From assembly GCF_031583145.1 (NCBI RefSeq), contig NZ_CP134050.1, positions 215,001-277,500 on the forward strand: a stretch of DNA of 62,500 nt, written 5' to 3'. Source of the DNA: Brevibacillus brevis. Lineage in GTDB: Bacteria > Bacillota > Bacilli > Brevibacillales > Brevibacillaceae. The notes under the pieces are model-generated. The model did no database searches and was not told the origin of the DNA. It saw nothing but the letters and a program-made list of their open reading frames with translations. The stretch's first letter is position 1, and every line of letters begins with the position of its first letter. This document shows positions 32,301 through 43,381 of the stretch, piece after piece. The position numbers and the translations under genes were made by a program.

Positions 32301-32980
32301 GCGAAGGCAAAGACCGTCGCGAAATCGAAGTTCGCGGGGAAGCGGAAAGCAAAGTGTACGCCGCTCCATACGGCGCTCGCATCAAGGTATCTGTCGGTAC
32401 CAAGCTGAGTGCAGGGGATGAGCTCACCGAGGGTTCCGTCGACCCGAAAGAAATGCTGAAGGTTCGCGGCATGCGTGGCGTTTCCAACTACATCCTGCAA
32501 GAGGTGCAAAAAGTGTACCGGATGCAGGGGGTAGAAATTAACGACAAGCACGTCGAGGTGATGATTCGCCAGATGCTCCGCAAGCTGCGCGTCATCGACA
32601 GCGGCGATACGGATCTCTTGCCAGGCTCCTATGTAGAAGTACCGGAGTTTGAGCAAGCGAACGCAAAAGTACTGATCGAAGGCAAGAATCCAGCCGTAGG
32701 TCGTCCGGTTCTGCTGGGGATTACGAAAGCGTCCCTGGAGACCGACTCCTTCCTGTCGGCAGCGTCCTTCCAAGAGACCACTCGCGTTCTTACCGACGCA
32801 GCGATCAAAGGAAAAGTGGACCGCTTGCTCGGTTTGAAAGAGAACGTCATTATCGGGAAACTGGTTCCAGCAGGTACCGGTATGTCCCGTTATCGCAACA
32901 TCAAAGTGGCGAGCCAAGCCGATTACGAAGCCGAGCTCGAAGCGCAAAACGCGCAGCAAGAAGCAGTTTCTGTCGAGTAG
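29354..32980 (+). CDS. rpoC: DNA-directed RNA polymerase subunit beta'
   Basis: A 1208-residue beta' subunit. The zinc site C60, C62, C75, C78 and the catalytic NADFDGDQ (447-454, three Mg-binding aspartates) are intact. The second zinc cluster is around [16 protein letters not shown] 29354 follows GGGAGGTAA. A terminator follows the stop by a few bases. Confidence 0.98.
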   Translation: MIDVNNFEYMKIGLASPDKIRSWSFGEVKKPETINYRTLKPEKDGLFCERIFGPTKDWECHCGKYKRVRYKGVVCDRCGVEVTRAKVRRERMGHIELAAPVSHIWYFKGIPSRMGLVLDMSPRSLEEVIYFASYVVTDPGDTPLDKKQLLSEKEYRNYREKYGHSFQAMMGAEAIKRLLAEIDLDKDVESLKEDLKTAQGQRRNRAIKRLEVLEAFRNSGNHPDWMVLDVLPVIPPELRPMVQLDGGRFATSDLNDLYRRVINRNNRLKRLLELGAPDIIVQNEKRMLQEAVDALIDNGRRGRPVTGPGNRPLKSLSHMLKGKQGRFRQNLLGKRVDYSGRSVIVVGPNLKMYQCGLPKEMALELFKPFVMKELVAKGLAHNIKSAKRKVERVQPEVWDVLEDVIREHPVLLNRAPTLHRLGIQAFEPVLVEGRAIRLHPLVCTAYNADFDGDQMAVHVPLSAEAQAEARILMLAAQNILNPKDGKPVVTPSQDMVLGSYYLTLEREGDRGEGTVYRDPHDAIAAYQQGFISLHTRIALPAKMLNKTSFTERQQNALLVTTVGKVIFNEIFPPELPYINVPTKANLQDKVPDEYFIFEKGTNVKEFIKALPDPGAVKKGFLGTIISECFRRFGTMKSSMILDKIKELGFTYSTKAGITIAVADIAVPGKKKDILDEADQKVATVMTQFRRGLITEDERYDRVISIWSKAKDEVTDVLMKSMDKFNAIFMMANSGARGNVSQITQLAGMRGLMANPSGRIIELPIKSNFREGLTVLEYFISTHGARKGLADTALRTADSGYLTRRLVDVAQDVIVREKDCGTDKGIRVTAIKDGKEEIEKLSDRLVGRTCFETLRHPETKEIIVRRNEEITEEVAEYIEKVGITEVYIRNVLACRTSHGVCKLCYGRNLATGAEVEVGEAVGIIAAQSIGEPGTQLTMRTFHTGGVAGDDITQGLPRIQELFEARNPKGQAVISEIDGEVVDIREGKDRREIEVRGEAESKVYAAPYGARIKVSVGTKLSAGDELTEGSVDPKEMLKVRGMRGVSNYILQEVQKVYRMQGVEINDKHVEVMIRQMLRKLRVIDSGDTDLLPGSYVEVPEFEQANAKVLIEGKNPAVGRPVLLGITKASLETDSFLSAASFQETTRVLTDAAIKGKVDRLLGLKENVIIGKLVPAGTGMSRYRNIKVASQADYEAELEAQNAQQEAVSVE

Positions 32981-32987
32981 GATTGGC

Positions 32988-33021
32988 AAAGCGCCCATGC
33001 GATTACGTGGGCGCTTTGTTT
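32988..33021 (+). terminator. rpoBC terminator
   Basis: AAAGCGCCCA (32988-32997) pairs with TGGGCGCTTT (33008-33017), with a short inner CG-ATTA-CG. The following T run is short (GTTTCC), so termination may be partial. Confidence 0.8.
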
Positions 33022-33046
33022 CCTAAAAAAATAGCAGTTATAGTCG

Positions 33047-33075
33047 TTGACAATCGAAAGCCCACCTGATATTAT
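33047..33075 (+). promoter_or_regulatory. promoter of the ybxF-rpsL-rpsG-fusA operon
   Basis: TTGACA (33047-33052), 17-bp spacer, TATTAT (33070-33075). Near-consensus, suited to the heavily expressed str operon. Confidence 0.9.
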
Positions 33076-33119
33076 ATTCAAGTGTGCCTGACATCTGTAC
33101 TTTGGAGGATATGAGAATC

Positions 33120-33374
33120 ATGTCTTATGAAAAAGTAGAGCGGGCCAAGGAGTTAACGATCGGTATCAAGCAGACGATCAAAGCCGTAGAAACCAACCAG
33201 GTCGAAGCGGTCTACATCGCGGTTGATGCTGACAAGCGTCTGACCCAAAAAGTCGAGCTCCTTTGCAAAGAGAAGGGTGTGCCAGTCATCCATGTAGATT
33301 CCATGCGCAGATTAGGCAAAGCGTGCGGGATCGAAGTGGGAGCGGCGACTGCCGCGATCAAGAAAAGTGGTTAA
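33120..33374 (+). CDS. L7Ae-family kink-turn RNA-binding protein YbxF
   Basis: An 84-residue L7Ae/L30e-fold protein. Its B. subtilis relative YbxF binds kink-turn RNA. The C-terminal RRLGKACGIEVGAATAAI is the family signature. The frame is open from 33084, but MSYEKV at ATG 33120 matches the family start, 11 bases after GGAGG. ATG 33111 is too close to that site. The position before rpsL is conserved. Confidence 0.92.
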   Translation: MSYEKVERAKELTIGIKQTIKAVETNQVEAVYIAVDADKRLTQKVELLCKEKGVPVIHVDSMRRLGKACGIEVGAATAAIKKSG

Positions 33375-33382
33375 CGATGTTT

Positions 33383-33417
33383 TTGTCCGTGTTTACACGA
33401 TCTGTAAGTTTGGACAA
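33383..33417 (+). promoter_or_regulatory. hairpin in the leader before rpsL
   Basis: TTGTCC (33383-33388) pairs with GGACAA (33412-33417), enclosing 23 bases. No T run follows. The rest of the 120-base gap before rpsL shows no gene. Confidence 0.45.
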
Positions 33418-33494
33418 GAACTTTCTATTTGACCAAAAATGACTCACCTGGATCTGTGGTCTTGAGATTGGGTATTAAGAAGGGAGGTAACATC

Positions 33495-33938
33495 ATGCCT
33501 ACAATTAACCAATTGGTACGTAAAGGTCGCGAGGATAAGGTTGTGAAGTCGAAGTCCCCAGCTCTTCAAAAAGGGTACAACAGCTTCAAGAAAAGCCAAA
33601 CCAACCAAAGCTCTCCTCAAAAACGTGGTGTTTGCACCCGTGTAGGTACCATGACTCCGAAAAAACCAAACTCCGCGTTGCGTAAATACGCTCGTGTGCG
33701 TTTGACTAACGGTATCGAGGTAACAGCTTACATCGGTGGTATTGGCCACAACCTGCAAGAGCATAGCGTCGTGCTGGTGCGCGGCGGCCGTGTAAAAGAC
33801 TTGCCAGGGGTACGCTACCATATCGTCCGTGGTGCTCTTGACACTGCTGGTGTGAACAACCGTAAACAAGGTCGTTCCAAGTACGGTACAAAACGTCCGA
33901 AGCCAGGTCAAGCAGCTGCAGCAGCGAAAAAGAAATAA
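33495..33938 (+). CDS. rpsL: 30S ribosomal protein S12
   Basis: A 147-residue decoding-centre protein. [20 protein letters not shown] and [16 protein letters not shown] are diagnostic, with lysines at the positions linked to streptomycin sensitivity. ATG 33495 follows GGGAGGTAA. It is a few residues longer than usual because of the tail AAAAAKKK. Confidence 0.97.
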   Translation: MPTINQLVRKGREDKVVKSKSPALQKGYNSFKKSQTNQSSPQKRGVCTRVGTMTPKKPNSALRKYARVRLTNGIEVTAYIGGIGHNLQEHSVVLVRGGRVKDLPGVRYHIVRGALDTAGVNNRKQGRSKYGTKRPKPGQAAAAAKKK

Positions 33939-33992
33939 GAAAAGCGCCCGATCGGCGGCGTGAATTTATAACGAAAAGAAGGAGGGAATACG

Positions 33993-34463
33993 ATGCCTCG
34001 TAAAGGTCCTGTAACCCGTCGTGACGTGTTGCCTGATCCTATTTACAACAGCAAGCTGGTTACTCGTTTGATTAACCGCCTGATGTTGGATGGTAAACGC
34101 GGTGTAGCGCAAAATATTCTCTACAACGCATTTAACCTCATCCAGGATCGCACAGGTCGCAATCCGATGGAAGTTTTCGAAGAAGCATTGAAAAACGTAA
34201 TGCCAGTACTGGAAGTAAAAGCTCGCCGTGTAGGTGGTGCTAACTACCAAGTACCGATCGAAGTAAAACCGGAACGCCGTACCACTCTTGGCCTGCGTTG
34301 GTTGGTGAACTACTCCCGCACTCGCGGTGAGAAAACCATGGAACAACGCCTTGCGAACGAGATCATGGATGCAGCGAACAACACCGGTGCAGCTGTGAAA
34401 AAGCGTGAAGACACGCACAAGATGGCTGAAGCGAACAAAGCGTTTGCTCACTATCGCTGGTAG
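33993..34463 (+). CDS. rpsG: 30S ribosomal protein S7
   Basis: A 156-residue primary 16S-binding protein and, in the family, regulator of the str operon. [20 protein letters not shown] is diagnostic. GGAGGG precedes the ATG. Confidence 0.97.
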   Translation: MPRKGPVTRRDVLPDPIYNSKLVTRLINRLMLDGKRGVAQNILYNAFNLIQDRTGRNPMEVFEEALKNVMPVLEVKARRVGGANYQVPIEVKPERRTTLGLRWLVNYSRTRGEKTMEQRLANEIMDAANNTGAAVKKREDTHKMAEANKAFAHYRW

Positions 34464-34534
34464 GAAATTGAATCGGGTGTCCGTCTTGGATACCCGTTTA
34501 TTCAAAAACTCGAGTATGGAAGGAGCATACCTGA

Positions 34535-36613
34535 ATGGCTCGCGAGTTCTCTTTGCCGAATACGCGTAATATCGGTATCATGGCTCACATCGATGCTGGT
34601 AAAACGACCACAACCGAGCGTATTCTGTTCTACACCGGTCGCGTTCACAAGATTGGTGAAGTGCACGAAGGTGCAGCAACCATGGACTGGATGGAACAAG
34701 AGCAAGAGCGCGGTATTACCATCACTTCGGCTGCTACTACCGCTCAATGGAATGGCCATCGAATCAACATCATCGACACGCCAGGCCACGTAGACTTCAC
34801 AGTAGAAGTTGAGCGCTCCCTGCGCGTTCTGGACGGTGCTGTAACCGTTTTTGACGCAAAAGGTGGCGTTGAGCCGCAAACCGAAACCGTATGGCGCCAG
34901 GCTGACCGCTACGGCGTACCGCGCATGTGCTACATCAACAAAATGGATATCCTGGGCGCTAACTTCGATATGTGCTTGGAGCAGATCAAAACTCGCTTGG
35001 GCGCAAACCCGGTAGCGGTTCAATATCCAATCGGTGCAGAAGACCAGTTCAAAGGTATGGTTGACCTGATCGAAATGAAGGCAATCGTTTATACCGACGA
35101 CCTGGGCAAAACTTCTGACGCTACTGAAATCCCGGCTGACCTGAAAGACAAGTGCGAAGAGCTGCGTCTGGCACTGGTTGAAGCAGCTGCGGAACAAGAC
35201 GAAGAGCTCATGATGAAGTACCTGGAAGGCGAAGAGCTGACCAACGACGAAATCCGTGCAGCTCTGCGCAAAGGTACCATTGAGTGCAAACTGACTCCTG
35301 TAATGTGCGGATCTTCTTACCGTAACAAAGGTGTTCAGCCTATGCTGGACAACGTTGTTCGCTATCTGCCATCTCCGGTAGACATTCCTGCAATCAAAGG
35401 TACTTTGCCTGACAGTGAAGAAGAAGTTGAACGTCCTGCAGACGACAACGGTCCGTTCTCTGCTCTTGCATTCAAGATCATGACTGACCCGTATGTAGGC
35501 CGTCTGACCTTTATCCGCGTATACTCCGGCGTTCTGAACTCCGGTTCTTACGTGCTCAACTCTACAAAAGGCAAGCGTGAGCGTGTCGGTCGTATCCTGC
35601 AAATGCATGCAAACCACCGCGAAGAGATTCAAACAGTTTACTCCGGTGACATTGCGGCAGCTGTAGGTTTGAAAGACACCACAACCGGTGACACTCTGTG
35701 TGATGAAAAGTCTCCAGTAATCCTGGAGTCTATGGAATTCCCAGAGCCAGTTATCGATGTTGCGATCGAACCAAAATCCAAAGCAGACCAAGACAAGATG
35801 GGTATCGGCCTGTCCAAACTGGCTGAAGAGGATCCAACGTTCCGTGCTCGCACTGATGAAGAAACCGGTCAAACTATCATCTCCGGTATGGGTGAGCTTC
35901 ACCTGGAGATCATCGTTGACCGTCTGAAACGCGAATTTAAAGTCGAGTCGAACGTAGGTGCACCACAAGTTGCTTACCGTGAAACATTCCGTAACGCAGC
36001 GAAAGTGGAAGGTAAATTCGTTCGTCAGTCCGGTGGTCGTGGTCAATACGGTCACGTTTGGGTGGAGTTCGCTCCTCTCGAACCAGGTCAAGGCTTCCAA
36101 TTCGAGAACAAAATCGTCGGTGGTGTAGTACCACGCGAATACATCCCAGCTGTTCAAGCGGGTATCGAAGAGGCTATGAAAAATGGTGTTATCGCCGGCT
36201 TCCCGCTGGTAGATATCAAAGCTACTATCGTTGACGGTAGCTACCATGATGTCGACTCCTCCGAGATGGCATTTAAAGTAGCAGGTTCCCTCGCACTGAA
36301 GGAAGCTGCGAAAAAATGTGGCGCGGTATTGCTCGAGCCAATCATGAAAGTAGAAGTTACAATGCCGGAAGAGTACATGGGCGACGTAATGGGCGACCTG
36401 AACTCCCGCCGCGGTCGTATCGAAGGTATGGAAGCTCGCGGTAACGCGCAAGTCATCCGTGCGATGGTACCACTGTCCGAGATGTTCGGTTACTCCACAG
36501 TTCTTCGTTCCCGTACCCAAGGCCGTGGCGTTTACTCCATGGTGATCGACCACTACGAAGAAGTACCGAAATTCATCGCTGAAGAGATCATCAAGAAGTC
36601 CAAAGGCGAATAA
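34535..36613 (+). CDS. fusA: elongation factor G
   Basis: A 692-residue translocation GTPase. G1 is AHIDAGKTT near 17-25, G3 is DTPGHVDF, and G4 is NKMD. Five-domain length is normal. It is 71 bases after rpsG and has a GGAGCAT-type ribosome binding site. Confidence 0.98.
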   Translation: MAREFSLPNTRNIGIMAHIDAGKTTTTERILFYTGRVHKIGEVHEGAATMDWMEQEQERGITITSAATTAQWNGHRINIIDTPGHVDFTVEVERSLRVLDGAVTVFDAKGGVEPQTETVWRQADRYGVPRMCYINKMDILGANFDMCLEQIKTRLGANPVAVQYPIGAEDQFKGMVDLIEMKAIVYTDDLGKTSDATEIPADLKDKCEELRLALVEAAAEQDEELMMKYLEGEELTNDEIRAALRKGTIECKLTPVMCGSSYRNKGVQPMLDNVVRYLPSPVDIPAIKGTLPDSEEEVERPADDNGPFSALAFKIMTDPYVGRLTFIRVYSGVLNSGSYVLNSTKGKRERVGRILQMHANHREEIQTVYSGDIAAAVGLKDTTTGDTLCDEKSPVILESMEFPEPVIDVAIEPKSKADQDKMGIGLSKLAEEDPTFRARTDEETGQTIISGMGELHLEIIVDRLKREFKVESNVGAPQVAYRETFRNAAKVEGKFVRQSGGRGQYGHVWVEFAPLEPGQGFQFENKIVGGVVPREYIPAVQAGIEEAMKNGVIAGFPLVDIKATIVDGSYHDVDSSEMAFKVAGSLALKEAAKKCGAVLLEPIMKVEVTMPEEYMGDVMGDLNSRRGRIEGMEARGNAQVIRAMVPLSEMFGYSTVLRSRTQGRGVYSMVIDHYEEVPKFIAEEIIKKSKGE

Positions 36614-36632
36614 TTATCGGTTCCGCTTTATC

Positions 36633-36690
36633 TTGAAACAGGAAAGGTTTACAATATGAGAGGGACAATCCCTGATAGGGTAAACCTTTC
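36633..36690 (+). promoter_or_regulatory. tuf upstream region: long hairpin and possible promoter
   Basis: GAAAGGTTTAC (36642-36652) and GTAAACCTTTC (36680-36690) are perfect 11-bp complements. Between them AGGGA-CAA-TCCCT (36661-36673) forms an inner stem. No T run follows. A possible promoter, TTGAAA (36633-36638) with TATGAG (36655-36660) 16 bases on, overlaps the left arm. Confidence 0.55.
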
Positions 36691-36734
36691 TTCAACCTAT
36701 AAAAACCCTTATTAATAAGGAGGCTTTAGCTCTC

Positions 36735-37925
36735 ATGGCAAAAGAAAAATTTGAGCGTAATAAACCACACGTTAACATTGGTACCATCGGTCACGTTGAC
36801 CACGGTAAAACTACCCTGACTGCTGCCATCACAACTGTATTGGCACAACAAGGTAAAGCAAAAGCAATGAACTATGCTGCAATTGACGCTGCTCCAGAAG
36901 AAAAAGAGCGCGGTATCACAATCAACACTGCACACGTTGAGTATGAAACCGAAAACCGTCACTATGCACACGTTGACTGCCCTGGACACGCTGACTACGT
37001 GAAAAACATGATTACCGGTGCTGCTCAAATGGACGGCGCTATCCTGGTTGTATCCGCAGCTGACGGCCCAATGCCACAAACTCGCGAACACATCCTGCTG
37101 TCCCGCCAAGTAGGCGTTCCTTACATCGTAGTATTCATGAACAAATGCGACATGGTAGACGATGAAGAGTTGCTCGAACTGGTTGAAATGGAAATCCGTG
37201 ACCTGCTGTCTCAATATGAGTTCCCAGGTGACGATACTCCAGTAATCAAAGGTTCCGCTAAAGAAGCTCTCGACAACCCAACTGGTGAGTGGGCTAAGAA
37301 AATTGGCGAACTGATGGACGCTGTTGACAGCTACATCCCAACTCCAGAACGTGCAACTGACAAACCATTCCTGATGCCAGTTGAGGACGTGTTCACAATC
37401 ACTGGTCGTGGTACAGTTGCTACCGGTCGTGTAGAGCGCGGTATCGTTAAAGTTGGTGACCAAGTAGAAATCGTTGGTCTGGCTGAAGAAACTCGTTCCA
37501 CTACTGTAACTGGTGTTGAGATGTTCCGCAAATTGCTGGATCAAGCTCAAGCTGGTGACAACATCGGTGCTCTGCTCCGTGGTGTTGAGCGTAAAGACAT
37601 CGAGCGCGGACAATGCTTGGCGAAACCAGGTTCCGTGAAACCACACACCAAGTTCAAAGCAGAAGTTTACGTTCTGTCCAAAGAAGAAGGTGGACGTCAC
37701 ACTCCTTTCTTCGCTAACTACCGTCCACAATTCTACTTCCGTACTACTGACGTAACAGGTATCATCCAACTGCCAGAAGGCGTTGAAATGGTAATGCCTG
37801 GCGACAACACCGAGTTCACCGTTGAACTGATCGCTCCAGTAGCGATGGAACAAGGTACTCGCTTCGCTATCCGCGAAGGTGGCCGTACAGTAGGCGCTGG
37901 CGTTGTAGCTTCCATCGAAGGCTAA
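36735..37925 (+). CDS. tuf: elongation factor Tu
   Basis: A 396-residue GTPase that delivers aminoacyl-tRNA. G1 is GHVDHGKTT (19-27), G3 is DCPGHADY, and G4 is NKCD. Codon use is strongly biased, as expected for the most abundant protein. AAGGAGG precedes the ATG and a strong terminator follows. In this window it is the only copy. Confidence 0.98.
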   Translation: MAKEKFERNKPHVNIGTIGHVDHGKTTLTAAITTVLAQQGKAKAMNYAAIDAAPEEKERGITINTAHVEYETENRHYAHVDCPGHADYVKNMITGAAQMDGAILVVSAADGPMPQTREHILLSRQVGVPYIVVFMNKCDMVDDEELLELVEMEIRDLLSQYEFPGDDTPVIKGSAKEALDNPTGEWAKKIGELMDAVDSYIPTPERATDKPFLMPVEDVFTITGRGTVATGRVERGIVKVGDQVEIVGLAEETRSTTVTGVEMFRKLLDQAQAGDNIGALLRGVERKDIERGQCLAKPGSVKPHTKFKAEVYVLSKEEGGRHTPFFANYRPQFYFRTTDVTGIIQLPEGVEMVMPGDNTEFTVELIAPVAMEQGTRFAIREGGRTVGAGVVASIEG

Positions 37926-37937
37926 TTACATGCCGAT

Positions 37938-37975
37938 AAACCCGACAACCTCGTGTTGTCGGGTTTTTGTTTTTT
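37938..37975 (+). terminator. tuf terminator
   Basis: AAACCCGACAAC (37938-37949), 5-base loop, GTTGTCGGGTTT (37955-37966), then a T run. A 12-bp perfect stem. Confidence 0.95.
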
Positions 37976-38046
37976 GTTCGTGAACCATTATCAGATCTTT
38001 GCATGACTCCCATCAAAATGATTCAAACTGGCCCTTTCAAAGAATG

Positions 38047-38055
38047 TGCTACAAT
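38047..38055 (+). promoter_or_regulatory. extended -10 promoter of the DMT permease gene
   Basis: TGCTACAAT, an extended -10 (TG, one base, TACAAT at 38050-38055), ends 31 bases before the ATG. No good -35 is present, as is usual for this class. Confidence 0.55.
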
Positions 38056-38086
38056 ACGAGCAGGATTTGGATGGGGGAAATCATCA

Positions 38087-39022
38087 ATGAAAAGTAATGA
38101 ACGATGGTTGTATGTGATGTTGGCCGGAGTAGTGATGCTGTGGGGATTAAACGTCGTGATGGTGAAGTATTTGACCACATTCCCGCCATTGTATGTAGCT
38201 GCGATCCGCATGACGATCGCCGGAGTGATATTGTTGCCGATCGTTTATCGATACCGAAGCCACTTGCGGCTGGGGAAGGCCAACTGGTTCCTGCTGGCAG
38301 GGGTCGGGGCGAGCTCGATTGCGCTGCACCAAATGACGTTGGCGACCGGAGTTCAGTACACCACAGCCGGAAATGCTTCGCTCATTCTTGGGTTGAACCC
38401 GCTTGCTACGGCTTTGCTTGCGATGCTGCTGCTCGGGGAAGGAATGTCATGGCGAAAAGCTGCCGGCATTGCAATCGGCTTTGCCGGCGTGTTGATCGTC
38501 GTTATCTCACAGCATGGCGGGATCCACATGAATGGCTGGGGAGACGCGATCATGTTTTTCTCCATGCTGATGTACGTCACGGGAGGTTTGCTCATCCGAA
38601 AGCTGGCCTTGCGGGGAGTCCCTGTCTTGTTGATTACTGTTTTGTCTCAAATGTTCGGCGTGATGTTTCTTTGGATAGCTGCTCTGGCGGCTCAGCCGGC
38701 TTCCTATTATATCAATCTGGAGGTATCGCCATTCCAATGGCTGGTCATTTTGGCTTCCGCTGTACTGTCGACGGCACTTGGTTCCGTAGGATGGAACTAT
38801 GGCATCCGGCAGCTCGGCGCCAGCCGTACAGCGATGTTTTTAAACGGGATGCCGCTGGCGAGTCTGTTGTTTGCCGCACTGTTTTTGGGTGAGCGGCTTC
38901 AGCTGGTGCACGTGTTGGCGCTGCTGATGATCGTGTGTGGTGTTACCCTGGGCTCCCGCGGCCAGAAGAAGGTGGAGCCCGTGCCAACGGTGGTGCCGTC
39001 CGATCTTACGACAAAAGCGTAG
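38087..39022 (+). CDS. DMT-superfamily permease, EamA family
   Basis: A 311-residue integral membrane protein with about ten hydrophobic segments and two EamA repeats; the second has the typical GWNYGIRQLGASRTAMFLNGMP-like region near the last helices. Members export amino acids or other small metabolites. The substrate cannot be read. ATG 38087 with GGGGGAAA upstream is preferred to the longer frame opening inside the tuf terminator. It is an insertion between tuf and rpsJ relative to B. subtilis. Its final codons lie in the shared terminator. Confidence 0.88.
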   Translation: MKSNERWLYVMLAGVVMLWGLNVVMVKYLTTFPPLYVAAIRMTIAGVILLPIVYRYRSHLRLGKANWFLLAGVGASSIALHQMTLATGVQYTTAGNASLILGLNPLATALLAMLLLGEGMSWRKAAGIAIGFAGVLIVVISQHGGIHMNGWGDAIMFFSMLMYVTGGLLIRKLALRGVPVLLITVLSQMFGVMFLWIAALAAQPASYYINLEVSPFQWLVILASAVLSTALGSVGWNYGIRQLGASRTAMFLNGMPLASLLFAALFLGERLQLVHVLALLMIVCGVTLGSRGQKKVEPVPTVVPSDLTTKA

Positions 39023-39045
39023 GGACAGTGATCCCTACGCTTCTT
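39015..39045. terminator. bidirectional terminator made from the ends of two convergent genes
   Basis: AAGCGTAGGGA (39015-39025), loop CAGTGA, TCCCTACGCTT (39032-39042), a perfect 11-bp stem. The left arm encodes the lysine-rich end and TAG of the DMT permease. The right arm, read on the minus strand, encodes the end and TAG of the globin. T-rich DNA lies outside on the right and A-rich on the left. Confidence 0.85.
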
Positions 39046-39433
39046 CATTTTGATCCCACTGGTTGACCATATGATGGGCAGTGAGTCGCAGGCGGTCAAA
39101 AATGTGCTCGCGAATCTCGCCTTCCAGTCCCGCCTCATCCATCGCCTTTTTCATGCAGGAGAGCCAAGCCTCCGCTTGCACGGGACCAATGGGAAAACGC
39201 ATATGGCGCGCACGCAGCATCGGATGGCCGTGCAGATCCGAATACAGCGTCGGGCCGCCTAAAAATTGTGTGAGAAACTGATACTGGCGCTCTTTCACAT
39301 GAGTGAAGTCTTCGGGAAAGAGGCGGGCCAGGTCAGGGTGTGCCTTGACGTGGTCATAAAAAATATCGACAAGGCGGGCCAACGTCTCTGCCCCGCCGAT
39401 GATCTCATACGGGGTGCGATTGTCGTACGTCAC
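39035..39433 (-). CDS. group II truncated haemoglobin (YjbI-like)
   Basis: A 132-residue two-over-two globin. FYDHV (B10 Tyr near 26), LRARH with likely haem-ligating H77, and AEAWLSCMKKAMD (the Trp at G8 marks group II) agree with B. subtilis YjbI. In the family these bind oxygen and may handle peroxide or nitric oxide. YjbI is also linked to removal of hydroperoxide from secreted proteins. GTG 39433 is chosen, nine bases after GGAGG; the frame is open to 39466 but that would precede the site. A weak minus-strand TATAAT is at 39495-39490. Confidence 0.92.
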   Translation of the reverse strand: MTYDNRTPYEIIGGAETLARLVDIFYDHVKAHPDLARLFPEDFTHVKERQYQFLTQFLGGPTLYSDLHGHPMLRARHMRFPIGPVQAEAWLSCMKKAMDEAGLEGEIREHIFDRLRLTAHHMVNQWDQNEEA

Positions 39434-39624
39434 GCGTCCAAACCTCCATTTCGGTAACAAATCCACTCTAAGTATAACGTCTTCCTTCTATTATAGATAG
39501 GTTCGGACAGGAGTTGGCAACCAATCCCGCTTGCGTTTCCCGTAGGATCTTTGTAAGATGGTCAAAGTGAGTCTGCCAAGCAGGCTCGCATGTACAAAAA
39601 AAGCGAGGCTGCCTAAGAAAAAAC

Positions 39625-39653
39625 TTGCGTTGCCTATTGCTTTTTAGTACAAT
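39625..39653 (+). promoter_or_regulatory. S10 operon promoter
   Basis: TTGCGT (39625-39630), 17-bp spacer, TACAAT (39648-39653). The -35 is weak but the placement ahead of the S10 leader is as expected. Confidence 0.7.
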
Positions 39654-39660
39654 AGTGAAT

Positions 39661-40097
<437 letters not shown>

Positions 40098-40248
40098 GTG
40101 TAGGTCCCAAAACGCGATACACGCGCAGGCGTTGTCTTGCTAAGCGCGTTATACCAAGCAACAAACCCCTGAAATGGCACCCCTGCGCATCGGTGGGGAC
40201 TTGATACAACATAACATGTTTTTGAAATAAGCACAGGAGGTGGCACTA

Positions 40249-40878
40249 ATGACCAAAGGAATCTTAGGGAAAAAACTTGGCATGACTCAAGTTTTTGGTC
40301 CAAACGGAACAGCGATCGCTGTAACGGTTATCGAGGCTGGTTCTAACGTGGTTCTTCAGAAGAAAGACGTGGAGAACGACGGTTACGAAGCGATCCAAAT
40401 CGGCTTCGAAGACAAAAAAGAACAGCGCGCTAACAAGCCGGAAAAAGGACATGCAGCGAAAGCTAACACTGCTCCTAAGCGCTTCGTTCGCGAAATTCGC
40501 GGAGTAAACCTCGCTGACTACGAGGTTGGTCAAGAGTTGAAAGTAGACATTTTTGCCGAGGGAGAAATCGTTGACGTTGCCGGCGTAACCAAGGGTAAAG
40601 GTTTCCAAGGTGCGATCAAACGTCACAACCAATCCCGCGGTCCTATGGCTCACGGTTCGCGTTACCACCGCGGTCCAGGTTCCATGGGTGCGATTGCTCC
40701 AAACCGCGTATTTAAAGGTCAAACACTGCCAGGTCAAATGGGTGGCGACAACGTAACCATTCAAAACCTGGAAGTAGTAAAAGTAGATACTGAGCGCAAC
40801 CTGATCCTCGTAAAAGGCTCCGTGCCTGGTCCGAAAAACAGCTGCGTATTGGTATCGACGGCAGTCAAAAGCAAATAG
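40249..40878 (+). CDS. rplC: 50S ribosomal protein L3
   Basis: A 209-residue protein near the peptidyl transferase centre. [14 protein letters not shown] and [18 protein letters not shown] are diagnostic. ATG 40249 follows AGGAGGTG; a GTG in that site opens the longer frame. Confidence 0.97.
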   Translation: MTKGILGKKLGMTQVFGPNGTAIAVTVIEAGSNVVLQKKDVENDGYEAIQIGFEDKKEQRANKPEKGHAAKANTAPKRFVREIRGVNLADYEVGQELKVDIFAEGEIVDVAGVTKGKGFQGAIKRHNQSRGPMAHGSRYHRGPGSMGAIAPNRVFKGQTLPGQMGGDNVTIQNLEVVKVDTERNLILVKGSVPGPKNSCVLVSTAVKSK

Positions 40879-40898
40879 TTAGGAAAGGAGGAACTGAC

Positions 40899-41522
40899 AT
40901 GCCGAAAGTAGCTCTTTATAACCAAACTGGTTCTCAAGTTGGCGAAATCGATCTGGCAGACAGCGTATTCGGTATTGAGCCGAACAACGCCGTTCTGTAC
41001 GATGCGATCGTGATGCAACAAGCATCCCAACGTCAAGGTACACACGATGTAAAGAACCGTTCTGAAGTACGTGGCGGTGGCCGCAAGCCATGGCGCCAAA
41101 AAGGTACAGGTCGCGCACGCCAAGGTTCCATTCGTGCTCCACAATGGAAAGGTGGCGGTGTTGTATTCGGTCCGACTCCGCGCAAATACGGTTACAAACT
41201 GAATCGTAAAGTTCGCCGTCTGGCTCTGAAATCCGCTCTGTCCACGAAAGTTCAAAACAACGAGCTGCTGGTATTGGACGCTCTGAACTTCACAGCTCCA
41301 AAAACCAAAGAAATGTCCGCTGTTCTGAACAACCTGAAAGTAGATCGCAAAGTGCTGATCGTTACCTCCGAGTATGATCAAAACGTAGCGCTCTCTTCCC
41401 GCAACATCCCAGGTGCAAAATTCGTAGATGCTGCAGGCATCAACGTTCTGGATCTGGTTGCGCACGACAAGGTAATCGTAACCAAAGAAGCGGTTGCTAA
41501 AGTAGAGGAGGTGCTCGCATAA
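40899..41522 (+). CDS. rplD: 50S ribosomal protein L4
   Basis: A 207-residue protein. The extended loop [19 protein letters not shown] lines the exit tunnel. AAAGGAGG precedes the ATG. Its stop overlaps the rplW ATG (TAATG). Confidence 0.97.
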   Translation: MPKVALYNQTGSQVGEIDLADSVFGIEPNNAVLYDAIVMQQASQRQGTHDVKNRSEVRGGGRKPWRQKGTGRARQGSIRAPQWKGGGVVFGPTPRKYGYKLNRKVRRLALKSALSTKVQNNELLVLDALNFTAPKTKEMSAVLNNLKVDRKVLIVTSEYDQNVALSSRNIPGAKFVDAAGINVLDLVAHDKVIVTKEAVAKVEEVLA

Positions 41523-41812
41523 TGAAGAGCCTTCACGATGTTATCAAGCGCCCTATCATTACCGAGCGCACCACTGACATGATGGCTGAGAAGAAGTACG
41601 TGTTCGAAGTACCTCTCAAAGCCAACAAAACAGAGATCAAACAAGCGATTGAAAAAGTATTCGGCGTAAAAGTGGAAGCAGTTAACACCGTTCGTGTACC
41701 TGCGAAACCAAAGCGCTACGGAAAATACTCCGGTTACACATCCGAGTGGAAGAAAGCGATCGTTACGCTGACTGCTGACAGCAAAGAATTGGCCTTCTAC
41801 GAGGGCGTATAA
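41522..41812 (+). CDS. rplW: 50S ribosomal protein L23
   Basis: A 96-residue exit-site protein that docks trigger factor and SRP in the family. [15 protein letters not shown] is the L23 start. It is coupled to rplD by a one-base overlap. Confidence 0.97.
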   Translation: MKSLHDVIKRPIITERTTDMMAEKKYVFEVPLKANKTEIKQAIEKVFGVKVEAVNTVRVPAKPKRYGKYSGYTSEWKKAIVTLTADSKELAFYEGV

Positions 41813-41844
41813 CCTCGACGACTACCGAAAAGGAGGGTATTCAA

Positions 41845-42675
41845 ATGGGTATCAAAAAGTTTAAACCGACTTCTCCTGGTCGTCGCCAAATGACGGTTTC
41901 TACTTTCGAGGAGATCACCACGTCGACTCCCGAAAAATCCTTGCTGGCGCCTCTTTCCAAAAAAGCTGGACGCAACAACCAAGGTAGAATTACCGTTCGT
42001 CATCAAGGTGGCGGTCACAAACGCAAATACCGTATTATCGACTTCAAGCGCAACAAGGATGGCATCGTAGGTCGCGTAGCTACTATCGAGTACGATCCAA
42101 ACCGTTCCGCTAACATTGCACTGATCAACTACGTTGACGGTGAAAAACGTTACATCCTCGCTCCTCACAACCTGAAAGTGGGCGATGAGATTGTATCTGG
42201 TGCAGATGCCGACATCAAAATCGGTAACGCACTGCCTTTGGAAAAAATTCCAGTAGGTACTACCATCCACAACATCGAGCTGAAACCAGGAAAAGGCGGC
42301 CAATTGGTTCGCGCTGCTGGTACTTCCGCTCAACTGCTCGGCCGTGATGGCGAGTTCGTAATCGTACGCCTTTCTTCCGGTGAAACCCGCCGCATTCACA
42401 ACGTATGCCGCGCTACCGTCGGTCAAGTAGGTAACCTGGATCACGAACTGCTGAACATTGGTAAAGCAGGACGTTCTCGTTGGTTGGGTATTCGTCCAAC
42501 TGTTCGCGGTAGCGTAATGAACCCGAACGATCACCCACACGGTGGTGGTGAAGGCCGCGCTCCAATCGGACGTAAAGCACCTGTTACTCCTTGGGGTAAA
42601 CCAACTCTGGGTCTCAAGACTCGCAAGAAGAAAAACAAATCCGATCAGTACATTATCCGCCGTCGCAAGAAGTAA
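41845..42675 (+). CDS. rplB: 50S ribosomal protein L2
   Basis: A 276-residue protein needed for peptidyl transfer and subunit joining. [19 protein letters not shown] and [18 protein letters not shown], the latter with the conserved histidine, are seen. AAGGAGGG precedes the ATG. Confidence 0.98.
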   Translation: MGIKKFKPTSPGRRQMTVSTFEEITTSTPEKSLLAPLSKKAGRNNQGRITVRHQGGGHKRKYRIIDFKRNKDGIVGRVATIEYDPNRSANIALINYVDGEKRYILAPHNLKVGDEIVSGADADIKIGNALPLEKIPVGTTIHNIELKPGKGGQLVRAAGTSAQLLGRDGEFVIVRLSSGETRRIHNVCRATVGQVGNLDHELLNIGKAGRSRWLGIRPTVRGSVMNPNDHPHGGGEGRAPIGRKAPVTPWGKPTLGLKTRKKKNKSDQYIIRRRKK

Positions 42676-42724
42676 GCTAGGCTGATACTATAACCGAACG
42701 CCTTTGGCGAAGGGAGGTTCACTA

Positions 42725-43006
42725 ATGGGACGTAGCTTGAAAAAAGGTCCTTTCGTGGATGACCACTTGATGAAAAAAGTTGACGAGCAAAATGAAAAGA
42801 ACGAGAAGCGCGTGATCAAAACCTGGTCCCGTCGTTCCACCATCTTCCCTCAGTTCGTAGGACACACTTTCGCAGTGTACGATGGTCGCAAACACGTACC
42901 TGTATATGTTTCGGAAGACATGGTTGGTCACAAATTGGGTGAATTCGCACCAACTCGTACCTTCAAGGGTCACGTCGACAACGACAAGAAATCCAAGAAG
43001 CGCTAA
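42725..43006 (+). CDS. rpsS: 30S ribosomal protein S19
   Basis: A 93-residue head protein that partners S13. [19 protein letters not shown] is diagnostic. ATG 42725 follows GGGAGG; the longer frame from 42704 contains that site. Confidence 0.97.
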   Translation: MGRSLKKGPFVDDHLMKKVDEQNEKNEKRVIKTWSRRSTIFPQFVGHTFAVYDGRKHVPVYVSEDMVGHKLGEFAPTRTFKGHVDNDKKSKKR

Positions 43007-43035
43007 TTTTCTCTTGACAGAGAGGAGGTACAAAG

Positions 43036-43368
43036 ATGGAAGCAAAAGCAGTTGCTCGCAATATTCGCATCGCGTCTCGTAAAGTCCGCCTTGTGGTAGA
43101 CTTGATCCGAGGCAAGCAAGTCGGTGAAGCGCTGGCGATCTTGAAACACACGCCGAAAGCAGCTTCTCCAGTTGTTGAAAAGCTCCTGAAGTCGGCTATT
43201 GCAAACGCTGAGCACAACTATGAGATGGATCCAAACAACCTCGTAGTGGGCAAAATCTTCGTAGACCAAGGTCCTACGTTGAAGCGTTTCCGTCCGCGCG
43301 CTATGGGTCGCGCTAGCCGCATCCATAAACGCACGAGCCACATCACCGTGGTACTAAACGAGAAATAA
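43036..43368 (+). CDS. rplV: 50S ribosomal protein L22
   Basis: A 110-residue tunnel protein. [19 protein letters not shown] and the hairpin with [17 protein letters not shown] are typical. GAGGAGG precedes the ATG. Confidence 0.97.
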   Translation: MEAKAVARNIRIASRKVRLVVDLIRGKQVGEALAILKHTPKAASPVVEKLLKSAIANAEHNYEMDPNNLVVGKIFVDQGPTLKRFRPRAMGRASRIHKRTSHITVVLNEK

Positions 43369-43381
43369 GGAGGGATTACGT

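Noticed and set aside
37967..38086. 40-codon N-terminal extension of the DMT permease
   Set aside because: It starts in the tuf terminator T run and passes through the extended -10 promoter at 38047.
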